Below are positions 43,760-54,350 of a DNA stretch of 64,000 nt, piece after piece. The stretch covers positions 61,763,475-61,827,474 of the forward strand of contig JACSVZ010000007.1 in assembly GCA_014706295.1 (NCBI GenBank), in the 5' to 3' direction. Every line of letters starts with the position of its first letter. Position 1 is the first letter of the stretch. A program made the translations under genes and the position numbers. The stretch is from Lycocorax pyrrhopterus obiensis. Lineage: Eukaryota > Chordata > Aves > Passeriformes > Paradisaeidae. The notes below the pieces were generated by a model that was given only the letters and a program-made list of their open reading frames with translations, did no database searches and had not been told where the DNA came from.

Positions 43760-44453
43760 ATGGATTACCCCGAGCCCGGCTCGCCGCAGGGCGCTTGGGA
43801 CCTGCCCGGCCAAGCCGGCGGCTACGGCAGCGGCGGCTACGAGCGGCCGAGCCGCGGCGAAGAGGAGGAAGCGGCGGAGCAGGAGGAGGAGGAGGAGGAG
43901 GAGGCGGCTGCCCGCGCCCGCCCGCCCCGCCGCCCGCAGCCGCCGCAGCTCCGCGCCGCGCTCTCCACCTCCTCCTCCGAGGGCGACCCCGAGCCGGCGG
44001 CGCCGCCGCGGGAGCGCAGCCTCAGCGACGAGGCCGCCGCCGGCGACTTCGACTCGGCCGAGTCCGGCGCGTCGCTGCGGTACTCGACGGGCACGGGCGG
44101 CGAGGGCAGCGAGGGCGAGGGCGCGGGGCTGGGCAGCAGCGACAGCGGCGGCAGCGGCTTCTCGCTGGCGGCCACCGCGCTGCCCGAGAGGCGGCGGCCG
44201 GGCGGCGGCCGGCCCCGCTATGAGGTGGTGCGGGAGCTGGGCGCCGAGGAGGTGCGCTGGTTCTACCGCGAGGACCGCAAGACCTGGAAGCCCTTCATCG
44301 GCTACGACTCGCTGCGCATCGAGCTGGCGTTCCGCGCCCTGGGCAGCGGCGGCGGCGCGGGGGAGCCGGCGGCCGTGGAGCCGGTGTGCGTGCGGAGCGG
44401 GCTCTACGAGGTGGATGTGGCCAGCGCCGAGAGCTACCCCGTCTATTGGAACC
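43760..44453 (+). CDS. DDHD1: DDHD1 exon 1 (coding part), phosphatidic-acid phospholipase A1
   Basis: Encodes residues 1-231 plus one base of codon 232. DDHD1 hydrolyses phosphatidic acid (and phosphatidylinositol) to lysophospholipids in the cytosol and at mitochondrial membranes. Human mutations cause hereditary spastic paraplegia SPG28 (established knowledge). The start MDYPEPGSPQGAW parallels mammalian MNYPGRGSP. A poly-Glu tract follows at about residues 34-49, then a conserved serine-rich block (SLSDE, DFDSAESGASLRY), and from about residue 154 the family-specific RYEVVRELGAEEVRWFYRED and KTWKPFIGYDSLRIELAF (WWE-like region), then EPVCVRSGLYEVDV and SYPVYWN. The ATG has a strong context (ggcATGG). 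The donor is aacC|GTGAGT, phase 1. The linker between IELAFRAL and VEPVCVR is much shorter than I recall in human DDHD1. The lipase serine motif and DDHD domain lie on later exons outside the window. Confidence 0.96.
43859..43905 (+). repeat. GAG/GAA trinucleotide tract encoding poly-Glu in DDHD1
   Basis: A purine-rich gaagaggaggaagcggcgg / gaggagg tract encodes EEEEAAEQEEEEEEE. A coding microsatellite of this kind is prone to length variation and is not part of the conserved DDHD1 core. Confidence 0.85.
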
Positions 44454-47400
44454 GTGAGTGCCGCCGTCCCGGCCGGGGGGAGGCAGCGGGGGTGGCTGGG
44501 GTGTCCCGTGGTCCCGACGAGGGATGCCGGGCATCCCCCGTGCGCACGGAGCCTGCGCTGCGTGACCCCGGCGCGGGGACACCGCGTGGCCCTTCCTGCC
44601 CCGGCACACGGACCCGGCCGCGCTTGCTGCCGGTGTGTTCCTGTGTAAGGGATACAGAACAAATTACCCAGGGAGAGAGGACCCGCGGTGCCCATCTCCA
44701 GCACGTACCTGAGCGAGGAGGGACTGGGAGTTCCCCTTCCAAGTGTCAGGGACGCGGCGCTGGGCATCGCACCCTCCCAGGCACACTTGTAAGGGAAGAG
44801 ACTTGGGCATCCCTCAGCGTGTGCTGGAGAGAGGGGACACTGGACTACCCTCCCTCTCTCCCGGAGGATGAGGTACCCCCCCCCCACTCAGGGTGTACTG
44901 GGCACATCAGCCACTTCCAGCCGCAAAGGGAGCTGAGCATCTTTCCCTCTCTCACTTCCCAGTGCACATAAACCTGAAGGAGGTGATCTGGGCCATGCAC
45001 ACCTGGCACCCAGAGACATGGAAAAGGGAGATCTGGGCATCTGCTCGCTTCTTGGCATGTGTGGAAGAAAGTAGGAGGGAAGGTGGCTGAGAACCTTCTT
45101 ATGCTCTGCTTTTCCTAAGCAGAGGGTGAGTGAGGGTGGATATTTGCCTTCAGCGCTCCCCCAGTTCCCTCCTGCACACCTTTCCTTCCGAAGGGGCAGA
45201 GTAGAAACATCAGTTATTCGTCCACTCCCTCCTCCCCACAGTCACACTTTTGATCCCTCATCTTCAGTGAGGAATGACAGAAGTGAGGGTTGTCCCTGGC
45301 TTCCCCTTTGTGACCCTTGTCCTCTCCACTAGAGAATTGTGATCTTGTGCTTTGTATTTCCTTTCTCATTACCTGCCCACTGGGAGGGGGCACGAAGTGG
45401 GATTTCTCTTCCTTTCTCTCGGAGGGGTTGCAAGAGGCATCTCATAAATACGTAATCCTCAATTCCTACCCTTCCAATAGAGGGAAATTTGCTTCACCCC
45501 CTCAACTTCAAAATGAGGTGGGAATACAGCACCCCCGCCACCCTTCCCCTTGCATTCGTGTGTCCTTTTCTGGAGGACAGGAGACCTTGGGGAACAGAAG
45601 AGGGGTGAAGACCCCAGCTCCTTGCACTTCTCCTTTGGTGGGAAGGGCTCCCAGGGTCTTGCTGGACAAGTGAGCCCCTGCTTTCCTGAGGCTGACGAGC
45701 TGTGCCACTGCTCACCTGCTGTTCTCGAGGACTTGCGTTCCAGTTGCATTCCCTCAAGGACAAGGGAGATGTTATGGAGTAGAGTGAGCTGCAGAGGAGC
45801 TGAGCATGTCCTGGCATGGGCTTGGCAGAGGGGCAGGCAGGTTTCTCTCATCCTGAGACTCAGGTGGGAGTCCCAGGGGAACAGCAGAGCTGTTTCAGAG
45901 ATGAAAACCAGGGCTTTCTGTTGTTTTCCCTGTTTATTTACCAGCCTCTTTACAGGAGGGAGGTCCATAAATACTGCATGGTACAGTTCACTTGTGTGGC
46001 AATTTGGCTTTCAAATCATCACCCCAGATGATGCTTTGACAGACACTGAGCGAGCAGAGGTCTCAATCCACACGAGTTCTGAGCTAGAGGAGCCTGGGCA
46101 CAGCTTCTTGAGCAGAAACTGGAGCTGCTTCTCCCTGTCACCACCCTGAAGCCCCTTGCTGTTGGTGCCACATGGTTCCTGGGAAGAGAAGATGCAGAAC
46201 ATCCAGGGGAGGAGGAAACTGCTGCCATCCCTGTAACTGTGCCGTGGGGAGAGAGGGGCAGGAGCGAGCAGAGCTGACAGGTGAGGCAGGATTGCTCCTG
46301 GTAATGGGAGCAAGAGGCTGCGCTCGTCAGCAGCTTAAAGGTTTAATTTCTTGACTCTGTGCCTTGTCCATTTTGGAAGCTGATTCAGTCTCGTTAAGCT
46401 CGAGGAGCAGATGTTTCAGATGACAGCATAGCCTGTGCAGAGACGATTTCTGGTGCTGGGAAGGAGAGATTCCCAGAGGTTAGCACCAGAGGCAGGGGAG
46501 AAATAAACTCCTGGGCCTGAGCAGACTAATGACGGGGATGATTTCTAGTCCTCAGAAAGCTGATTAAGGGGAGTGCTCAAGTCTTTTCTTATTAGCAGGT
46601 CCAGTCCTTTGCAAGGCTGAGATCAACTTTTGGTCTTTCAAGGGTCTTCTGGTGCCTTCTGGTTTGACTTCCTCACTGCACATTTCCTGGCCTCTGTTCC
46701 CTATGGGTGCTTTTCTCCCATTCTTCCTGGCTGCTGCATCCAGACCTGAGAAAACAGGCAAGGTCAGATCCCAGGATTCAGCCTCATCTGTGCCTTTGAA
46801 GGCCTTGGTGTAGCCGTTATTCCCATATTATTCCCGTTTGGTAACGTGTGTGGAATTCTGGATCCAAAGGGTGGCTGCTGCCCTGGCATGGAAGTGTCAA
46901 ACCAGCTCTGACACCCCTGAGTAAGGCAGGAAAATCCTCTCTGACCACACAAGCACGAGGTATGATGAGTACAACTGCCTTAAAATATGCTGAGGTGCCC
47001 GTTGAAGAGTACAGAAGCTGCTGGCTGGTTTTGCTGATTCATGGTTCAGCTCAGAGCAAAGGTCAAAAGCTTTTCTCTTTGTTATTTTGCCCTTTCCCAC
47101 GTACATGCTGGGCTCCAGGGGAGGCTGCTATCACACAGCTACCACGCTGAGCAGTTGGTTCCTCAGCTCTCAGTTCCTGGGGCATCACAATGCCAGGGAA
47201 ATGTTGGTTATAGCTTGGCATGTGCTGAAGTATTTTTTTTATATCTGCGTTTTAAGCTCGCTGCAGGATTCGTCAGTAACGTCAGGAATATCAGCCTGAG
47301 TTACAATTTGAGCAGATTAATTAAGAGAATTTCATCCTTACCTTGTGACCTTTGGGATTTATTTAATTAGTGCTGCAGAACCAGCAAAAATGGTGCAAGA

Positions 47401-48486
47401 GGATGAAAATTATTAGTGTAGGCTTTCAGATAAGTCAGTAATTTGGAGCAGGGCTGCTTCTTGTTTTCTGTGGAGATGACAATGAGTGATTTTCTATACA
47501 AGGGTCTTCTGTTTAAATCTTGAATTATCCAGCCCTTTTCAGCCCTCCCAGCTGAAGAGAGCTGCTTTACAACCATTCTGCTATGGGGTTTCTCAGTGGA
47601 GTTTTCAAAGTCCTGTGTGAGTCTGTTAAATCTGTGGCCTGTGAACTTTTGGGTGACTCTTTCCTGTTTTGTGGCTTGTGGGTTCGTCCCATGCAACCCT
47701 TGTCTTGCCAGGTATTTGCTTTTTCCTGGCTTTTTTTTGTGGGTACGTTGTCAAGTTGCCCATGTTTATTTAAATTACTCCACTCTCAGACACAGGTTTG
47801 GTAAGGTTTGTTTTTTTAATGCATATTATTTTCCTATCTAATAGTTGCTGAAGTCTATTAAGTAAAAAACCTGGTTTTGTATTTGAAAAAATTTTTGTTT
47901 GCTAGATCCATCCCTGAGTGAAGATGTACTGATAAAACAAATGTTTTACTGACTTTAACCTGGAAGTACCTGTGAATACAGAGTGGACCACTGGGTCTTA
48001 ATTTTTAGATCTGTCTGCTCAGGCTGGAATTGGGCTGCTTTAAAAAACCATTTTAGCTGTCTTCTTGGTCAAGATGAAAATGAAGGGTATGGAGTCAAGA
48101 GTTTGTTGTTGTTTGTGACTTTCATTTGGTTTAGTCTGGTTTTAGCAGTGCTTTTAGTTGTTTTACAGCACACTGAGAATGTTGGTTTTGGTGTGTCAGA
48201 TGGTGTTTGAACTTGGTTGATGACAATTTCCTTTATATAAAGGACCTTTTGATTGAAGGCTGAATTCCTGAACACTATTTTATGGCTTTTTTTTTTATCT
48301 CCGGGTGTGTTATTCTTTTGCAAATAAAACCCTGACAGTTTACTTGGTAAAGGTGAAGCGTTGCTTTCGCTACTCTAAATCTTTCTGGGTTTTACTTTTT
48401 CTGTTTCTGTTCTTCCCATCCTGTACCATCCTTTCAAAAATATCTTGTAGCTTAGTTTTGGCCAGTTCCTTCCTGACCAAAAGGCC

Positions 48487-48622
48487 TGAAAGTGTCCAAG
48501 GCCAGGTTGGATGGGGTTTAGAGCAACCTGGGCTAGTGGAAGGTGTCCCTGCCCATGGCACGGGGTGGAATGAGATGGGCTTTAAGGTCCCTTCCAACCC
48601 CAACCATTCTGGGATTCTGTGA
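48487..48622 (+). mobile_element. CR1: CR1 LINE 3' fragment in intron 1
   Basis: Sense-oriented: 'gaaagtgtccaaggccaggt', 'gtgtccctgcccatggcacg', 'ggtcccttccaaccccaacc' and terminal 'attctgggattctgtg'. Confidence 0.92.
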
Positions 48623-48678
48623 CCTAACACACACAGATGAAATAACTTTCAGATTTGCAGTTTTCCACGCATTAAATC

Positions 48679-48701
48679 ACATTTGTTTGTGTGTGTGTGT
48701 G
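48679..48701. repeat. (TG)n dinucleotide run
   Basis: Short TG microsatellite, tttgtttgtgtgtgtgtgtg. Confidence 0.9.
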
Positions 48702-49694
48702 TTCTGCTTTTGTTTGTGGCCTCTCAGTAGAGAGAACTTGGGACTTTTGAGATGCTTTCACTAGAGCAGGGGGCAGGTGGCAGCACTTGGGATGTGTCTG
48801 TGAGGGCAAGTTTCTTCCCTGTCCTCAGCTTTTACGTTTTATTTAAGCAAAATAATTCTGTTGTCTTTCTCCTTTAGATGGGACCAGAATCATTCTCTGG
48901 TGGATGGTTCAGCTACAACAGAGTAGCCAAGGATGGACCTGGCTTAGAAAGTTGTGCTTGTCCTTTGCTGTGGTCCAGCACTTTTCCTGCTGGATTGCTC
49001 AACAGGGACGAAGGCAGAGATGTGGGGAATGTTTGGGTTACAAGTTGTGGGTGAGAGGGGTGTTTTCTGCTGTAGCTGTGGCAGCAGAAAATGTCTGTGG
49101 GATGAGAAGGATGAGTTCTGCTCTGACTTCATTTGGGCTTGAACATGGATTGGACAGTGTTGACATCAAAGGAATAGGATGGGATTTAATTTGGAGGTGA
49201 CAGACTTGGATTAAAGACTGATGACAGGTGAATTTTTGTGTGTGTGATACTCTTTTAGGGAAAAACAACGCTGAAAGCAAAGAGAGACCTTTTCCAGAGC
49301 TCTTGGAGGAGCACGACAAGGATGTGTAAGAGCTGACACTGTGCCAGTTAGCGAGCAGAAGGCCTAGATGGAAAAAAAAACCTGCAAAAGAGCAAGAAAT
49401 GAAAATAAGAAGCATGAGCAGTCGTCTCAGAGATAGCTGTAAGGTTGAAAACAGTGAGGGTGAAGGAGTGGCTTGGGTGTTGGCTGGAGAAAAGGTCACT
49501 GGTGTGATGGGATCTGTGTGAGTGGGCTGCAGGTGGCTGCATGCTCTGGAGCGTGGCTGGTGTGGAGCAGGAGAGGAGGAACTGTGGATAATAAATGTTG
49601 TAAATAAATAACAGGATTAGGGAGCACTGGGGTGAATGGAACACGAGGTGCAAGTGGGATCGCAGGCAGGGAAATTTAAGGTGAAAGAAACTAA

Positions 49695-49855
49695 AGTTGT
49701 GGCTGCCCCTGGATCCCTGGGAGTGTCCCAGACCAGGCTGGACAGGGCTTGGAGCAACCTGGGGTAGTGGAAGGTGTCCCTGCCCATGGCAGGGGGTGGC
49801 ACTGGGTGGTCTTCAAGGTCTCTCCCAAACGAAATCATTCTGGGTTTCTGTGAAA
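49695..49855 (+). mobile_element. CR1: CR1 LINE 3' fragment in intron 1
   Basis: Sense-oriented: 'gttgtggctgcccctggatc', 'cagaccaggctggacagggc', 'gtgtccctgcccatggcagg', ending 'cattctgggtttctgtg'. Confidence 0.9.
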
Positions 49856-50693
49856 ATCGTGCTGGTTTTCTGGTAGGGGAAACCCTACAGGGTTAGAAAA
49901 AATGGAAGGGAAGTTTAAGCATGGGGATGAAGGGGTAGGGAATTCGGGAGCTGGCGTGGAGTAGACGGAAGAAGGAATGAGTTCAGGAGGAGAGCACAGA
50001 AAAATAATCCCTGTGGTGGAGAAGGGAGGAGTTGAAGCCATCCAAGGGCTTTTTAACCTTTGCTGTCATCTTGTTCATTAGTGGCAGGTCTGAGGTGTGC
50101 ACAGGGACAGTCTGGCTCTTCTTTATTTTGGAAGGCATTCCAGGAACCTGTTGTTCCAACCATGTCCATGATGGCTGGGGAACAAAGCAGGGTTGTCAGG
50201 AGCGCACACCCAGGGTGTGAGGGTGGGGTTGTGCAAAAGCCCCCTGACTGTGGATGGGCTGGGAGCACACACTCACTTTTGGGAGGTGCTCACGTGTTGG
50301 TCACGGGGCGCAGGAGTTGTTCTTGTGTGTTTTCAAAAAATGCAGGTCTCCCTGGGGGGGTGGAAAGAGCTGATAAGGGACAAACGGAGTGGTTCCGGCA
50401 GCAAATGCCACTGGTGGAAGTGCTTCAGAGCACTGGGATTGAAGTTTAGTGAACTGTTGTAATTGATAGGAATTCAATAAAAGTATAATTCTGAATTTAA
50501 AACTGCAGCCCTTTTCGTGTTTCGGCAGTCCAAGGGATTTTTTTGAGTGTTTCCTGCTTGATAAGGCCAGTAAGGTGAGCTTGAGGATTTTGGCTTGGAC
50601 CATCAGGATCAGGTCTGTGGAAAGAGCAGCTGTGGGTGTGTTAATTAAACTGTTACCTTAAACCAGGAAAATCCTTCCTGGGAAACTTATGTC

Positions 50694-51095
50694 CTGGAGC
50701 CAGCCTGGGAGAGCTGGGGGTGTCCCCTGGAGAAGAGAAGGATCCAGGGAGAGCTCAGAGCCCCTTCCACGACCTAAAGGGGCTCCAGGAGAGCTGGAGA
50801 GGGACTGGGGACAAGGGATGGAGGGACAGGACACAGGGAATGGCTTCCCATTGCCAGAGGGCAGGGATGGATGGGATATTGGGAAGGAATTCCTGGCTGT
50901 GAGGGTGGGGAGGCCCTGGCACAGGGTGCCCAGAGAAGCTGTGGCTGCCCCTGGATCCATGGAAGTGTCCAAGGCCAGGTTGGACAGGGCTTGGAGCAGC
51001 CTGGGATAGTGGGAAGGTGTCCCTGCCCATGGCAGAGGGTGGAACTGGATGTTCTTTAAGGTTCCTTCCAACCCAAACCATGTTGTGATTCTGTG
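50694..51095 (+). mobile_element. CR1: CR1 LINE fragment (~400 bp) in intron 1
   Basis: Sense-oriented: 'ctggagccagcctgggagag', 'gggagagctcagagcccctt', 'aatggcttcccattgccaga', 'ggtgcccagagaagctgtgg' and 'ttccttccaacccaaaccat', terminal 'gtgattctgtg'. Near-identical in wording to 37655-38036. Confidence 0.92.
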
Positions 51096-51919
51096 TTTGG
51101 GGATGATTTATAGCACTGATGGCTTGGAGGACATTCATCACTTTTTGTGGGGTTCCTTCTGTGCTTGACATTGGAACCAGTCCCAAAGATCAGCCTTTTG
51201 TTCCTGTTTTGGATTGCTCAATTTGTAGCACAGACGGATTAAAAACAGTTCAGGGAAAAACAGTTTTAGGCTGTTGCTGGAATACTTCAGGCAGTTTTGG
51301 TAAATCAGAGGCAATTCCATGTTTGCAGCAGGGCAAAACATCCATTCCTACCTTTTTTGGATCCAGCAGTGGGGCAAACACGAAGGCTTCCAGGTTGAGC
51401 TGCTCTGGAAAGAAAATCCCACCTGTGCCAGTCGGATTTCTCTGAATGTGCTTAGTTCTCCATGAAACTCAAATCTCTTCCACCTGGAATTTACAGATTG
51501 CTCCAGTGAAGCAACTGAGAATTACTGGATAAACCAGCAAAATGATGATTTTTACTGCTCAGTGAATGATGTCTCTTTTCAGCTCAGTCACAGGCTCTAA
51601 GTTTGTGTCACTCTGAAGTTTTCTGAGGCTGAGGCTTCACCCTTGAACTCCTCTGCAGGACTTGTTCCTTTTGGAAGAGCAGGACAGGTCACACGTGTCT
51701 GTGGTTGAACAAAGGGAGGTCACCGGGCTGGGGTCAAATGAGTGGCTCCGTTTATTTTAAAGTCAGTCACCTGCTGTGTTCTGAAATAATGTGAGGGAAT
51801 AGCTAGAAAGGTGTGCAGTGTTGAGCTTCTCAAAAAAAAGAAAGGTGTTTAAAAGTGTGTTATGTCAGCAAACATGAAATAATGCAATTTTAGTTTGGGG
51901 ACTGTTTCATTGCAACATC

Positions 51920-52030
51920 ACCATCCTCACAGACAAGAATTTCTTCCACATATCTAAACTAAATTCCAGTCCTTTCGGTTTGAACTCATATCTCCTTGTC
52001 CTATCACTAAAGTTCCTGATGAAATATACC
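51920..52030 (-). mobile_element. CR1: Old CR1 LINE fragment in intron 1
   Basis: Reverse-oriented and diverged: 'catcctcacagacaagaatt', 'atctaaactaaattccagtc', 'tatctccttgtcctatcact'. These match the CR1 region just upstream of the 3' terminal block. It may continue to about 52130 in degraded form. Confidence 0.65.
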
Positions 52031-52156
52031 CAGAACATGATTTTAGGCTTGATGTTATAGGAATGGATAACAACATTTTTAGAAGTCTCTGTCAGCATCC
52101 TTGATGTTGTTCTGGAATATATTTTTATATATTTATTTCTTTATGTCTATGTACAG

Positions 52157-52222
52157 GCCACAGGTTGCCCAGAGAAGCTGTGGCTGCCCCTGGATTCCTG
52201 GAATTGTTTCAGGCCAGGTCCT
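52157..52222 (+). mobile_element. CR1: Short CR1 LINE fragment in intron 1
   Basis: Sense-oriented remnant 'ggttgcccagagaagctgtg' to 'gtttcaggccaggtccttgg'. Both ends are truncated. Confidence 0.75.
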
Positions 52223-53937
52223 TGGCAAATGTATGAACACTTAAATATTTAACTTTCAGTTGAAGATGTCACATTTGTAGCCTCAGAGTTACCTTCAGCT
52301 TGTGCAGATATTATTCTCACGTGCTGCAAATTGTTTGCCACTGTAGTAAGAAGGAAATCAAATTTAAGGACATGTTACAACACCAAAAAGGAAATTATTA
52401 CACTGGAAAGCGTTGTGACCTGGTAGTGCTTTATAAGCTTGTGTTTCTTGCCTAACTTCTTGGCTTTGGGCTTGGAGAGCTGGGAATTGTCAATTTGAGC
52501 GAAACACCAGCTTTAATTTCAATTTCTGAGCCTCTGAATATTCTGTTAACCTTTTAGATCTCATTTGTGGGCAAATCATTATGAATGTCTTGGGACTGAT
52601 GGCTGCAGAGTTCCAGGAGCGCCTGAACTTGGCCAGCAGCTGAGTTTTTATCTCTGTCTTATCTTTGTTTTGTAACAGTTCCGTGGTCCTCAGTCAAGGC
52701 AGGTGAAAAAGGGTTCTTTGAGCTGTGTTATTGGAATTCAGGGCTGTGCCCTGTCCAGCAGTGTGGTGGCAGGAAAGGAATGATAGAATTGATTTGTTAG
52801 AAGGAAAATGAAGCAAATTCTGCTCAGTCGTGACTTTGTTGTGGTAGATTAGCAAGCTTTTTATTCTGATTTATGTTAGATGTGATCGCACAGTTTAAGG
52901 ATCTTCACAAAGAAGGAGCAGCTGGGTTATACACATACCCTACACACACATGCAGTAGTTTGTATGTTGCAACAGTTTTTATTTTAACATAATTCTTGTT
53001 ATTCAGAGGATTTAGGTGATTATCGCTCCTGTTCTTATCACCCCATTAATTACAGCACTTGTATTCTTTTATTCTTTGGATTTTCACGGGGGAAAAAAAA
53101 GACCCATTTGTGTAAAAATAAATAAATCCTTTGTTGCAGAGTAAATCTCTTAAACTGATTTCCTCTAAAAGTGGTAAAATACGTGTGACTAATTAAATTA
53201 AAGTGGTTTTCATCCACTTTCCTTCTCCACCATTCAGATTTATTTAGAAATTCTTTTATAAATAAACCATGGAAGTGTATAACCAGTCAAATATGTTGAT
53301 ATCTTGTAGTCTGAAGCACTGCCAACTGCAGATTATATGGTGTAAGACTTAAGGCAGTAAAGAAATCAAGGCAAATCCTTTCCTAGGGATTGAGATTGCA
53401 GGGATAAGAATAAATAGCACTTCATATTATAGATTTGGAATTCTGTGTTGACAAAAAAATGCATTGAATTACAACATGATGTAATGCCAGTGTGCTTAAC
53501 TCTTCCATAAAACAAAAGTAACTGAAATAATGTAGTTTAGGCTTTCTAAAATATCTGAGTATCCGAGACAGGAGTGATTTTATTGAAGGTGGATAAATGA
53601 GTGAAATTGGGTGCTAAAATGGCAATTCTGGTTCATCGCTTTTTAATGCTGTTTGCTGTCCTAAGTTTGCATCAAGTCTTCTGGATGAAACATGGGAGTT
53701 TTTCAGGGACAGCCCCTGTGCAGGATGAAGCAGAGGAGTTTTGGTTAGGAAGGCCTTTCCTCTTTCCCGCAGTCACAGATTTTCCTGAAGCATCTCTTGT
53801 GTGAAATTATTTCCCCACCCCATCCAGAGTATTCCATGGAGTTACCACTGATGCACTTCCCTGTCTTCACGAACTGAAGTGCCACTTGCTTTTGGAGCTG
53901 GTGGCCTTCAGAATTTGGTTGTCATAGAACTGGACGT

Positions 53938-54350
53938 TGTCACAGAATCATGGGATGGTTCGGGTTGGAACGGGTCTTAAAGATCATCCCATCCCACCCC
54001 TGCCGTGGGCAGGGACATCTTCCACTAGCCCAGGCTGCTCCAAGCCCCGTCCAACCTGGCCTTGGACACTTCCATGGATCCAGGGGCAGCCACAGCTTCT
54101 CTGGGCACCCTGTGCCAGGGCCTCCCCACCTTCCCAGCCAGGAATTTCTCCCTAATATTCCCTCTTAACCTCCCCTCTTTTAGTTCAAAACCATTCCCTG
54201 TGTCCTGTCCCTCCATCCCTTGTCCCCAGTCCCTCTCCAGCTCTCCTGGAGCCCCTTTAGACCTTAGAAGAGGCTCTGAGCTCTCCCTGGATCCTTCTCC
54301 TCTCCAGGTGAACATTCCCAGCTCTCCCAGCCTGGCTCCACAGGAGATGG
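53938..54350 (-). mobile_element. CR1: CR1 LINE fragment (~410 bp) in intron 1
   Basis: Reverse-oriented: 'tcacagaatcatgggatggt', 'gggcagggacatcttccact', 'ttctctgggcaccctgtgcc', 'tccctctccagctctcctgg' and 'ctctccctggatccttctcc', ending near 'cagcctggctcc'. Confidence 0.92.

Noticed and set aside
42019..44223. 734-codon forward open frame
   Set aside because: Same repeat in a second frame. All three frames being open together shows the cause is composition.
41841..44648. 935-codon forward open frame
   Set aside because: It is the stop-poor TCACAC minisatellite running into the GC-rich DDHD1 exon 1 in the wrong frame. It has periodic SHT/CVTL repeats and no conserved domain. DDHD1 uses another frame, with clear orthology.
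43451..44887. 478-codon frame on the minus strand over DDHD1 exon 1
   Set aside because: Antisense shadow of a CpG-rich coding exon (Ala/Arg/Gly-rich), with no family resemblance.
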